Source: UBA7803 sp041686955 (lineage in GTDB: Bacteria; Pseudomonadota; Gammaproteobacteria; Pseudomonadales; Azotimanducaceae). From it: 64,000 nt of DNA. The notes below the pieces were generated by a model. The model did not search any database, had not been told where the DNA came from, and worked only from the letters and a program-made list of their open reading frames with translations. The stretch spans positions 1-64,000 of the forward strand of contig JAWLCV010000009.1 in the NCBI GenBank assembly GCA_041686955.1. Direction: 5' to 3'. The position numbers were made by a program, and so were the translations under genes. Of this stretch, positions 25,740 through 33,334 are shown in pieces. Position 1 is the stretch's first letter. Every line of letters begins with the position of its first letter.

Positions 25740-28018
25740 CGACCCTCCGGCGGATCGTTCAGGACGTCGCCGCCGCCAGCAGTTTCCAGGAAGCGCTTCG
25801 CATCATCGTTCACGATGTCCGCGAGGCGCTGGGCACCGAGGTCTGTTCCATCTACCTGCTGAGCCCGGAGGGCGACAGTTACCTGTTCGTCGCCACCGAG
25901 GGCCTCAACCAGGATGCCGTGGGCAAGCTGTCCCTCAGCCTCGACCAGGGCCTGACGACCCTGGTCGCGGAGCGGGCGGAGCCCATCAACCTGGAGAACG
26001 CCAGCGAGCACCCGCGCTTTCACTACATTCCCGAGATCGGCGAGGAGCCGTTCAACGCCTTCCTGGGGGTGCCGGTGATCCACCACCGCCAGGTGCTGGG
26101 GGTGCTCGTGGTGCAGCAGCGCGACAAGCGCCGCTTCGACGAGAGCGAGGAAGCCTTCCTCGTCACCCTCGCCGCCCAGCTCGCCACGGTGATGGCCCAC
26201 GCCGAGGCCACCGGCGACATCCAGAAGATCTTCGACGTGTTCGGCGGCCGGGTCTCCGAGGCCAGCGACGTGATGTTCCGCGGCATCGCCGGCGCGCCGG
26301 GCATCGCCATCGGCACGGCGGTGGTGATGCAGCCGCCGGCGAGCCTCGAAGGGGTGCCCGAGCGGGAAGCCGAGGACGTCACGGTGGAGCTCATGGTGCT
26401 GGACCGCGCCATCAACGCGGTTCGCCAGGACATCCGCCGCATCAGCGAGGAGTTCTCCCAGAGCCTGCCGCGGGAAGAGCTGGCGCTGTTCGACGCTTAC
26501 CTGCACATGCTCGACGACGACGCGCTCGCCGGCGACATCCGCGAGCGGGTACGCCGGGGCATGTGGGCGCAAGGGGCGCTGAAACAGGTGATCCGCGAGC
26601 ACGTACGCCGCTTCGAGGCCATGGAGGACTCGTACCTGCGCGAGCGCGGGGCGGACGTGAAGGATCTGGGTCTGCGGGTGCTCGCCTACCTCCAGGACAT
26701 CCGGGCGCGCAAGACCCACTTCCCGCCGGACACGGTGCTGGTGGGTCACGAGGTGACCCCGAGCATGCTCGCCAACATTCCGCCGGAGAACCTGAAGGGC
26801 ATCGTCTCCGTGCGCGGCTCGGGCAGCTCCCACGTGGCGATCCTCGCCCGGGCCCTGGACATTCCCGCAGTGATGGGGGCCGTGGACCTGCCGCTGGCGG
26901 ATCTGGACGGCGAGCCGGTGATCGTCGACGGCTTCTACGGCGAAGTCTTCCTGAACCCGTCGAATCACCTCTCGGAGAGCTACCAGTCGCTCATTGCCGA
27001 GGAGCGGGAGTTCGCCACCGAGCTCGAGGACCTCAAAGAGCTGCCCTCCATCACTCTGGACGGCTGGCGGGTGGAGCTGTGGGTGAACATCGGCCTGATC
27101 GGCGACATTTCGAGGTCCCTGGACCGCGGTGCGGAGGGCATCGGCCTGTTCCGCACCGAGGTGCCGTTCATGACCAAGGACCGCTTCCCCACCGAGGAGG
27201 AGCAGCGGGCCCTCTACCGCCAGCACATGGAGGCCTTCGAGCCCCGGCCGGTGACCATGCGCAGCCTCGACATCGGCGGCGACAAGGCGCTTTCCTACTT
27301 CCCCATTCACGAGGAGAACCCGTTCCTCGGCTGGCGGGGCATCCGGGTCACCCTGGATCATCCTGAGATCTTCATGGTGCAAGCCCGGGCCATGATCAAG
27401 GCCAACGCCGGCTTGCGCGGCGAGCTGCGCATCATGCTGCCCATGATCTCCAGCATGAACGAGGTGGAGGAGGCCAAGGCGCTCATCCACCGGGCCTACA
27501 TCGAGGTGCTGGAAGAGGGGGTGCAGGTGAAGCAACCCCTGGTGGGGGTGATGGTGGAGGTTCCGGCCGCCGTGTATCAGGCCCGCCAGCTCGCCCGGCG
27601 GGTGGACTTCCTGGCGGTGGGCTCCAACGACCTCACCCAGTACATGCTGGCGGTGGACCGCAACAACCCGCGGGTCGCCGACCTCTACCAGGAGACGCAC
27701 CCGGCGGTGCTCACCGCCCTGCGCGAGGTGGCCCGGGCCGCTCACCGGGAGAACTCCTACGTGGGCATCTGCGGCGAGCTGGCCGGCAACCCCATCGGCG
27801 CGGTGCTGTTGCTGGCCATGGGCTATCACGTGCTGTCCATGAACGCCACCAACCTGCCCAAGGTGAAATGGGTGATCCGCAACATCCGGCGCCGGGACGC
27901 CCGGCGCATGCTGGCCCGGGTGCTGCGCATGACCACCGCCGAGGAGGTTCAGTCCTTCATGCGCGCCCAGCTACGGCAGGCGGGGTTGGGGCGGGTGGTG
28001 CCTTCGTATCATGCGTGA
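25733..28018 (+). CDS. ptsP: PTS enzyme I-Ntr (phosphoenolpyruvate-protein phosphotransferase)
   Basis: First phosphotransferase of the nitrogen PTS: takes phosphate from PEP and passes it to NPr, in response to glutamine/2-oxoglutarate. 761 residues against 748 in E. coli. An N-terminal GAF domain (about residues 15-160) senses the nitrogen signal. The enzyme-I part follows, with phospho-accepting His367 in GSGSSHVAILARALDIP, the PEP-binding barrel with GLFRTEVPFM and MRSLDIGGDKALSY, and the catalytic Cys in SYVGICGELAGNP. The start lies 7 bp inside rppH. ptsO and ptsN are not in the window. A GC-rich hairpin and a repeat element follow the stop. Confidence 0.96.
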   Translation: MLTTLRRIVQDVAAASSFQEALRIIVHDVREALGTEVCSIYLLSPEGDSYLFVATEGLNQDAVGKLSLSLDQGLTTLVAERAEPINLENASEHPRFHYIPEIGEEPFNAFLGVPVIHHRQVLGVLVVQQRDKRRFDESEEAFLVTLAAQLATVMAHAEATGDIQKIFDVFGGRVSEASDVMFRGIAGAPGIAIGTAVVMQPPASLEGVPEREAEDVTVELMVLDRAINAVRQDIRRISEEFSQSLPREELALFDAYLHMLDDDALAGDIRERVRRGMWAQGALKQVIREHVRRFEAMEDSYLRERGADVKDLGLRVLAYLQDIRARKTHFPPDTVLVGHEVTPSMLANIPPENLKGIVSVRGSGSSHVAILARALDIPAVMGAVDLPLADLDGEPVIVDGFYGEVFLNPSNHLSESYQSLIAEEREFATELEDLKELPSITLDGWRVELWVNIGLIGDISRSLDRGAEGIGLFRTEVPFMTKDRFPTEEEQRALYRQHMEAFEPRPVTMRSLDIGGDKALSYFPIHEENPFLGWRGIRVTLDHPEIFMVQARAMIKANAGLRGELRIMLPMISSMNEVEEAKALIHRAYIEVLEEGVQVKQPLVGVMVEVPAAVYQARQLARRVDFLAVGSNDLTQYMLAVDRNNPRVADLYQETHPAVLTALREVARAAHRENSYVGICGELAGNPIGAVLLLAMGYHVLSMNATNLPKVKWVIRNIRRRDARRMLARVLRMTTAEEVQSFMRAQLRQAGLGRVVPSYHA

Positions 28019-28022
28019 GAGA

Positions 28023-28037
28023 CCCGCCTGCGGCGGG
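28023..28037. terminator. Short GC hairpin after ptsP
   Basis: CCCGCC-TGC-GGCGGG: a perfect 6-bp stem with a 3-base loop, 4 bases after the ptsP stop. No T-tract follows, so if it terminates transcription it is not a canonical intrinsic terminator. Confidence 0.3.
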
Positions 28038-28137
28038 CGCTATCAGCTTTCCGCTGTCCGCTGTCCGCAGGAAGGATGACGCCAGAATCTCGGCATTCGC
28101 CTCTGGGCGAAAGCCGAAAGCTGACAGCCGATCGCCG
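28038..28137. repeat. Degenerate copy of the CCGCTGTCCGCT-core inverted-repeat element
   Basis: Left arm CGCTATCAGCTTTCCGCTG continuing with CCGCTGTCCGC; right arm contains CGAAAGCTGACAGCC, an imperfect inverse of the left arm. The centre carries GGATGACG and CGCCTCTGGGCG, which align with GGATGACG and CGCCTCTTGCGG in the 136-bp element at 49843-49978. It fills most of the space between the convergent genes ptsP and phoD. No coding capacity is seen. Confidence 0.65.
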
Positions 28138-28140
28138 AAT

Positions 28141-29730
28141 TCATATCGAGCTCGGCGATTCCACCCTCTCGAGATGATTGCTTCCCCGCGCCGTGGCGAA
28201 GGCGGCGCCGAAGCGCTCCCCCGAGCCGGGGTCGAGCAGGTCGTCCACGTACCACCACTCGCCCTGGGCCCGGTCCGTGTCGAGGTCGAGGAGCAGGTAG
28301 CCGTGCTCGCGCAGGTTGACGTAGTGGATGTGGGACCGGTCGCGAACCACGTCCGTTTCCCGTTGCCGGAGCGCGGCGGCCTCTCCGTCGGGTCCCGGGG
28401 ACGTGACGGAGGTGGTCACCAGCTCCACCGCCAGGCTGCCGCGTCCGGTGGCCGGATCGTAGGCCCTGCTGGTGGGGTCCGGGGTGACGTCCATGGCCCA
28501 GGCGGTATGGATGTCGCCGGTGAGGATCACGGTGTCCGGGATGCGCTCGGCGGCGAGCTGGTCGAGGACCGCTTTGCGGGAAGCCGGATAGCCGTCCCAC
28601 TGATCGGTGTTGAGCAGCAGCCCGTCGTCGCCGATGAGCTGGGCGAACATGAGCTGCTGGCCGATGAGCCGCCAGGTGCTGCCACGCCGGACGGATGCCC
28701 GCAGCCGCTCGGCCAGCCAGGCGTGCTGATCGGCGCCGAGCAGGGTGCGCGCCGGATCGCCGATGGCGGCGGCGTCGCCGCGGTCCGTCACCTGGCGGCT
28801 GCGCCCGTGCAGCCGGGTGTCCAGCATGACCAGGTCCGCCAGCCCGCCGAGCCGGAAGCTGCGATAGATGTGCGGCCCGTCGGCTCCGTGCTGCTCGCGG
28901 ATGGGCAGCCACTCATGGTAGGCGCGGATGGCGGCCGCGCGGCGGTCGTGCCAGGAGCCCTCCCCGTCGTCGTGGTTCTCGGCGCCGTCGCGCCAGGCGT
29001 TGTTGGCGCTTTCATGGTCGTCCCAGACGCAGATCCAAGGGTGCTGGCGGTGGGCTTCCTGCAGATCCGGATCGGACTTGTACTGGGCGTGGCGGATCCG
29101 GTAGTCGGCGAGGGAGACGATCTCGTGAGCGGGCTGGTGCGCCCGGCCGATGTCGCGCCCGTCGCCGTAGGTGCCCGGGGCGTACTCGTACAGGTAGTCA
29201 CCCAGGTGCAGCACCAGGTCGAGATCGCTGCGGCGGGCGATGTGGCGGTAGGCGCTGAAGTAGCCGAAGGGGAAGTTGGAGCAGCTCGCCACAGCCAGGC
29301 GCAGCCGCGTGACCGCGTGCTCCGGCAGCGTGCGGGTGCGCCCTACGGGGCTCGCTTCCCCCAGAGCGTCGAACCGGTAGTAGTAGGTGCGTCCGCCTTC
29401 GAGCCCGAGGGCGTCCACCTTGACGGTATGGTCGCGACCCGGCAGGGCCGTCACCACCCCCTGATCGATCACCCGCCGAAAGCCGGGATCGGCGGCGATT
29501 TCCCAGCGGACGGGCACCGGTCCCGACGCCGTGACCCGGGTCCAGAGAATGACCCGGTCGGCCAGGGGGTCGCCGCTCGCGACCCCGTGCCGGAACACGT
29601 CGCCGCCTTCCCCGCCCCGCCCGGGCCCGCCGGCGGCGGCCCCGCCACCGGCGGCGCCGGCACATCCGCCACCGGCTGCCGCGGCGGCGGCGAGCGACGC
29701 CCCGGAAACGAATCGTCGACGCGTGATCAT
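28141..29730 (-). CDS. phoD: Alkaline phosphatase D (PhoD family), Tat-exported
   Basis: 529 residues. The N-terminus MITRRRFVSGASLAAAAAAG has the twin-arginine pattern followed by a hydrophobic Ala-rich stretch and a Cys in GGCAGAAGG, so the protein is probably Tat-exported and possibly lipid-linked. The PhoD domain shows DVFRHGVASGDPLADRVILW, VASCSNFPFGYFSAYRH, LHLGDYLYEYAPG (metal-binding Asp), VWDDHESANNAW and ILTGDIHTAWAMDV. Such Ca/Fe phosphodiesterase/phosphatases release phosphate in the periplasm or outside. No Pho box was recognised in the 93-bp upstream gap. This gene and the next one interrupt the E. coli-type ptsP-lgt adjacency. Confidence 0.93.
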   Translation of the reverse strand: MITRRRFVSGASLAAAAAAGGGCAGAAGGGAAAGGPGRGGEGGDVFRHGVASGDPLADRVILWTRVTASGPVPVRWEIAADPGFRRVIDQGVVTALPGRDHTVKVDALGLEGGRTYYYRFDALGEASPVGRTRTLPEHAVTRLRLAVASCSNFPFGYFSAYRHIARRSDLDLVLHLGDYLYEYAPGTYGDGRDIGRAHQPAHEIVSLADYRIRHAQYKSDPDLQEAHRQHPWICVWDDHESANNAWRDGAENHDDGEGSWHDRRAAAIRAYHEWLPIREQHGADGPHIYRSFRLGGLADLVMLDTRLHGRSRQVTDRGDAAAIGDPARTLLGADQHAWLAERLRASVRRGSTWRLIGQQLMFAQLIGDDGLLLNTDQWDGYPASRKAVLDQLAAERIPDTVILTGDIHTAWAMDVTPDPTSRAYDPATGRGSLAVELVTTSVTSPGPDGEAAALRQRETDVVRDRSHIHYVNLREHGYLLLDLDTDRAQGEWWYVDDLLDPGSGERFGAAFATARGSNHLERVESPSSI

Positions 29731-29823
29731 GCTGGCTCCCTCCCCCTATGCCCGGCAACCATAGCCCCGGTGCCCCGCCCTGTCACCCGGTTCGCGCGGA
29801 CAACAGGCCGGCGCACGGCGTGG

Positions 29824-30585
29824 TCACTCCACGGCGAACTCGAAGCTCGAGTGGTGCCCCGGCTCGCCGCCGGGACCGTACTGCTGCTCAACGAACCGCG
29901 CCCGCGGCTCGCGGCCGCGGGCGTGCTCGAAGATCACCACGGTGCTGGCCCGGGTGCCGTAGTCCTCGCCGGCGATGAAGCAGGGCGCCACCCGGCGTTC
30001 CAGCTCCAGGGGACGGCCGCGCCGCGGCAGCTCCGAGTCCGCGGGCACCGTGGTGTCGCCGAGCAGCTCGAGCAGTGCCTCGGGCTCCGGGCCCGCCTGA
30101 ACGATCCTCTGCAGGGCCTGCCGGCCCCGGGTCACCTTGGGCCAGGCGGCGCCGAGCTCGGCGTTGGCCAGGCCGTAGATTCCCGGCGGGAGATCCTGGG
30201 TGTGCCCCCGGTTCGAGGTGTACACCAACGCCGTCGTGTCCCACATCAGCAGGTTGAAGCCGCGATAACGCCCGCCGTCCAGGTGGTGGGAGAAGTGGTG
30301 CGCGCCGTCGCGGCTCGACAGGAACGCTTCCGGCAGTCGGCCGCGGGACAGGGGAGCTTCGGACGGGCCCTCTTCGGCGAAGTTGGTCACCGCTGCGAAG
30401 CGGCCGTCTCGACTGATGCCGAGCCAGGTTCCGCCCGCGGAGAGATCCCGCCCCGCGAGCAGCCGCGGGCGGTCTTCCCAGAAATGTGCGCTCGTGGCCG
30501 GGCGGGCGTAGAATTCGTCGCGGTTCGCGGCCACCACCAGGGGATAGTCGGACTGCGGATCGTAGGCGAAGAGTATCAGGCACAT
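29824..30585 (-). CDS. NRDE/TANGO2 family protein
   Basis: 253 residues starting MCLILFAYDPQSDYPLVVAANRDEFY: Cys2 at the mature N-terminus and the family name motif NRDE are both present. Other blocks are LLAGRDLSAGGTWLGISRDG, FAAVTNF and GIYGLANAELGAAWPKV. Human TANGO2 is linked to heme and lipid handling; bacterial members have been proposed to act in heme homeostasis, but no activity is assigned. It has no signal peptide. It is divergent from lgt with 113 bp between, and the phoD gene follows it on the same strand after a 93-bp gap. Confidence 0.9.
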   Translation of the reverse strand: MCLILFAYDPQSDYPLVVAANRDEFYARPATSAHFWEDRPRLLAGRDLSAGGTWLGISRDGRFAAVTNFAEEGPSEAPLSRGRLPEAFLSSRDGAHHFSHHLDGGRYRGFNLLMWDTTALVYTSNRGHTQDLPPGIYGLANAELGAAWPKVTRGRQALQRIVQAGPEPEALLELLGDTTVPADSELPRRGRPLELERRVAPCFIAGEDYGTRASTVVIFEHARGREPRARFVEQQYGPGGEPGHHSSFEFAVE

Positions 30586-30698
30586 GGACTCGAGCCGCCC
30601 GGCGCCGGTGCTCCGGGCACGGGCGCCGGCATGATTCAGGGTCGGCCAGTTTATCAGAGTGACGACGTCACCAGAGCGAACACGGAGGCTAGCCGCGG

Positions 30699-31547
30699 GT
30701 GCAGCATCCCCATTATCCGGACATCGACCCAGTCATCATCTCCCTGGGCCCCGTGGCCCTGCGCTGGTACGGGCTCGCCTACCTGGCCGCCTTCGCGCTG
30801 TGCTGGTGGCTGGGGCGGGTCCGGGCCGACCGGCCCGGCAGCGGCTGGAGCCGGCAGGACGTCTCCGACGTGGTGTTCTACGGCGCGGTGGGCGCCGTGC
30901 TGGGAGGCCGCATCGGCTACACCCTGTTCTACGGCTTCGAGCAGCTCCTGCGGGATCCGCTGTTCATCCTGCGGATCTGGGAAGGCGGCATGTCGTTTCA
31001 CGGCGGGCTCATCGGTGCAGTGCTGGGCCTGTGGTGGTTCGGCCGTGCCAGCGGACGCTCGTTCCTTCAGGTGAGCGATTTCGTGACGCCGCTGGTGGCG
31101 CCGGGGCTGGGGCTGGGTCGCCTGGGCAATTTCGCCAACACCGAGCTGCCGGGGCGCATGACCGACTCGGTGTTCGGCCTGATCTACCCCTGCGACGCCG
31201 AGGCCATCCGGCAGATCAATCCGCTGTGCGTGGGCCAATGGGAATCCTTCGCCCGGCATCCGTCGCCGCTCTACCAGGCCTTCGCCGAGGGCCTGGTGCT
31301 GTTCGTGCTGGTCTGGTGGTTCTCCTCGCGGCCGCGGCCCGCGGGAGCGGTCTCCGGCTTGTTCCTGGTGGGCTATGGCACCCTGCGCTTTCTCACCGAG
31401 TTCTTCCGCACCCCCGATGCCCACATCGGCTTCGTGGCGCTCGATTGGCTGACCATGGGGCAGCTGCTGTCGATACCCATGGTGCTGGCTGGTATCTTTC
31501 TGCTCCTGCGACGACGTGAGCCCTCCCGGGCCGAGGCGACCCCGTGA
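30699..31547 (+). CDS. lgt: Prolipoprotein diacylglyceryl transferase
   Basis: Inner-membrane enzyme adding diacylglycerol from phosphatidylglycerol to the lipobox cysteine of prolipoproteins, the first step of lipoprotein maturation. 282 residues with seven predicted membrane helices. Motifs present are WYGLAYLAAF, the H-x-G-L loop in GGMSFHGGLIGAVLG, and the signature GRLGNFANTELPGR with the essential Arg; RHPSPLYQAFAEG follows. GTG at 30699 is preceded by GGAGG 10 bp upstream. The stop overlaps the thyA start (GTGA), conserving the lgt-thyA pair. The lipoproteins encoded at 5143 and 33335 would be substrates. Confidence 0.96.
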   Translation: MQHPHYPDIDPVIISLGPVALRWYGLAYLAAFALCWWLGRVRADRPGSGWSRQDVSDVVFYGAVGAVLGGRIGYTLFYGFEQLLRDPLFILRIWEGGMSFHGGLIGAVLGLWWFGRASGRSFLQVSDFVTPLVAPGLGLGRLGNFANTELPGRMTDSVFGLIYPCDAEAIRQINPLCVGQWESFARHPSPLYQAFAEGLVLFVLVWWFSSRPRPAGAVSGLFLVGYGTLRFLTEFFRTPDAHIGFVALDWLTMGQLLSIPMVLAGIFLLLRRREPSRAEATP

Positions 31548-32338
31548 AGCAGTATCTGGATCTCATGCGCCGGGTGCGTGAGCACGGCGTGTACAAGAGC
31601 GACCGCACCGGCACGGGCACCTACAGCGTGTTCGGCCACCAGATGCGTTTCGACCTGAGCGCGGGTTTTCCCCTCGTCACCACCAAGAAGATGTTCGTGA
31701 AGGGCATCATCCACGAGCTTCTGTGGTTCCTGCAGGGCAGCACCAACGTGAAGTACCTGCAGGAACACGGGGTGCACATCTGGGACGAGTGGGCGGACGA
31801 GCACGGGGAGCTGGGGCCCGTGTACGGCTCGCAATGGCGGTCCTGGCCCACGCCCGACGGCGACACCATCGATCAGATCGAGCGGCTGGTGGGCGACATC
31901 CGGCGCAATCCGGATTCCCGGCGCCTCATCGTCAGCGCCTGGAACGTGGCGGAGGTGGATCGGATGGCCCTGCCCCCCTGCCACACGCTGTTCCAGTTCT
32001 ACGTGGCCGGGGGACGCCTCTCCTGTCAGCTCTACCAGCGCAGCGCCGATGTGTTCCTCGGCGTGCCCTTCAACATCGCCTCCTACGCGCTGCTTACCCT
32101 GATGGTGGCCCAGGTTTGCGGGCTCGCGCCCGGCGAGTTCGTGCACACTTTCGGCGATGCCCATCTCTACGCCAACCATCTGCAGCAGGCGGACCGGCAA
32201 CTGGCGCGGGAGCCGCTGCCGCTGCCGACCATGACGGTGAATCCCGAGGTGACCGACATCTTCGCGTTCCGCTTCGAAGACTTCGCCCTGGAAGGCTACC
32301 GCAGCCACGCGGGCATCAAGGCGCCCATCGCGGTATAG
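31544..32338 (+). CDS. thyA: Thymidylate synthase
   Basis: Methylates dUMP to dTMP using 5,10-methylene-THF, producing dihydrofolate. 264 residues, identical in length to E. coli ThyA. Catalytic Cys146 lies in LPPCHTLFQFYV. Other motifs are SDRTGTGTYSVFGHQMRF (Arg for phosphate), QWRSWP, LSCQLYQRSADVFLGVPFNIASYA and GDAHLYANH. The GTG start overlaps the lgt stop by 4 bp. The DHFR gene, which recycles the dihydrofolate product, begins 4 bp after the stop. Confidence 0.97.
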   Translation: MKQYLDLMRRVREHGVYKSDRTGTGTYSVFGHQMRFDLSAGFPLVTTKKMFVKGIIHELLWFLQGSTNVKYLQEHGVHIWDEWADEHGELGPVYGSQWRSWPTPDGDTIDQIERLVGDIRRNPDSRRLIVSAWNVAEVDRMALPPCHTLFQFYVAGGRLSCQLYQRSADVFLGVPFNIASYALLTLMVAQVCGLAPGEFVHTFGDAHLYANHLQQADRQLAREPLPLPTMTVNPEVTDIFAFRFEDFALEGYRSHAGIKAPIAV

Positions 32339-32342
32339 CGCC

Positions 32343-32846
32343 GTGGAGATCTCCCTCATCTGGGCCATGACTCGAAACGGTGTCATCGGCCGCGACAACG
32401 ATCTGCCCTGGCACCTCCCCCGGGAGATGCGGCACTTCATGACCACGACCCGGGGGCATCCCGTGATCATGGGCCGGCGCACCTTCGAATCCATGGAGCG
32501 GCCGCTGCCGCGGCGCACCAACATCGTGGTGACCCGGCGTCCGGGTTACCGGGCGCCGGGCGCGCGGGTGGCGGCGAGCCTGGAGGCCGCCCTGGCGGAG
32601 GCCGAGCGACAGTGCCGGGAAGACGGCGTGGACGAGACGTTCGTCATCGGCGGCGCGGAGATCTATCGGCTGGCGCTGGACGTGGCCACCCGGCTCTACG
32701 TCACAGAGATCGACGCCGAGCTGGAGGGGGACACCTTTTTTCCGCCCGTGGACTGGAGCCGCTGGCGGCGGGTGCACAGCCAGAGCTTCCCCGCCGACGA
32801 GGACAACGCCTACCCGTTCACCGTATCGATCTTCGAGCGCGCGTAG
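32343..32846 (+). CDS. folA: Dihydrofolate reductase
   Basis: Reduces dihydrofolate to THF with NADPH. 167 residues against 159 in E. coli. Motifs present are SLIWAMTRNGVIGRDNDLPWHL, MTTTRGHPVIMGRRTFESM, and FVIGGAEIYRLAL. The active-site acid equivalent to E. coli Asp27 is Glu28 in LPWHLPREMRHF. GTG start with only 4 bp after thyA, so lgt-thyA-folA form one unit. The last 37 bp overlap the 3' end of an oppositely oriented gene. Confidence 0.95.
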   Translation: MEISLIWAMTRNGVIGRDNDLPWHLPREMRHFMTTTRGHPVIMGRRTFESMERPLPRRTNIVVTRRPGYRAPGARVAASLEAALAEAERQCREDGVDETFVIGGAEIYRLALDVATRLYVTEIDAELEGDTFFPPVDWSRWRRVHSQSFPADEDNAYPFTVSIFERA

Positions 32847-33265
32847 TCCACCCAGCTACCGTCGCAGGGCAGCTCGCGCCAGCCAGCACCGGGCACGCGC
32901 GCCCCGGCGGGTACGGGCACGACCCCCTCCACCACCGGCCCGCCGGCATCCACGAGCAGCAGCCACGGGCTCGAGACCGCCAGGGTGCGCAGGTGGTGAA
33001 GCTCGGCCCCCGCCCGGCCTACGTCGCAGCTACCCCGGGCGAGATCCTTCACCACGGCAGCGCCTTGGTCCGCGGCGACACCGGAGATGCGCATGACCCG
33101 GTGCGGGCCGCGCCAATCGAGCATCTCGAGCAGGTACCAGCGTCCGCAGGCCTCGCAGCTCACCAGCGCGTCGGTGAATCCCAGGTGCTCGTCCAGGGTG
33201 AGGCGGACGCGGAGAGGCCAGGCTCCCGGCCGGAGGTGCTCGCACGGCTCGACGGGATCGCTCAT
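32810..33265 (-). CDS. Hypothetical protein with Cys-rich, possibly zinc-binding N-terminal part
   Basis: About 151 residues from ATG at 33265 (MSDPVEPCEHLRPG); ATG at 33283 would add six residues and neither has a clear ribosome site. Cys/His in PCEHL and in SCEACGRWYLLEMLDW suggest a small metal site; the pattern CEACGRWYLLE resembles zinc-ribbon-like segments. The middle ALVSCEACGRW to VMRISGVAADQGAAVV looks compact alpha/beta. No membrane segment or signal. I do not recognise the family. Codon use is like its neighbours and the frame is open across the full length, supporting it as real. Its stop lies inside folA on the other strand (37-bp overlap). Confidence 0.6.
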   Translation of the reverse strand: MSDPVEPCEHLRPGAWPLRVRLTLDEHLGFTDALVSCEACGRWYLLEMLDWRGPHRVMRISGVAADQGAAVVKDLARGSCDVGRAGAELHHLRTLAVSSPWLLLVDAGGPVVEGVVPVPAGARVPGAGWRELPCDGSWVDYARSKIDTVNG

Positions 33266-33334
33266 GGGCGGCTGCTCTTGCATGAGACCGGCATGCGCCC
33301 TAGGTTAGGGCGCCGCCGCTTGCAGGAAAAGCCC

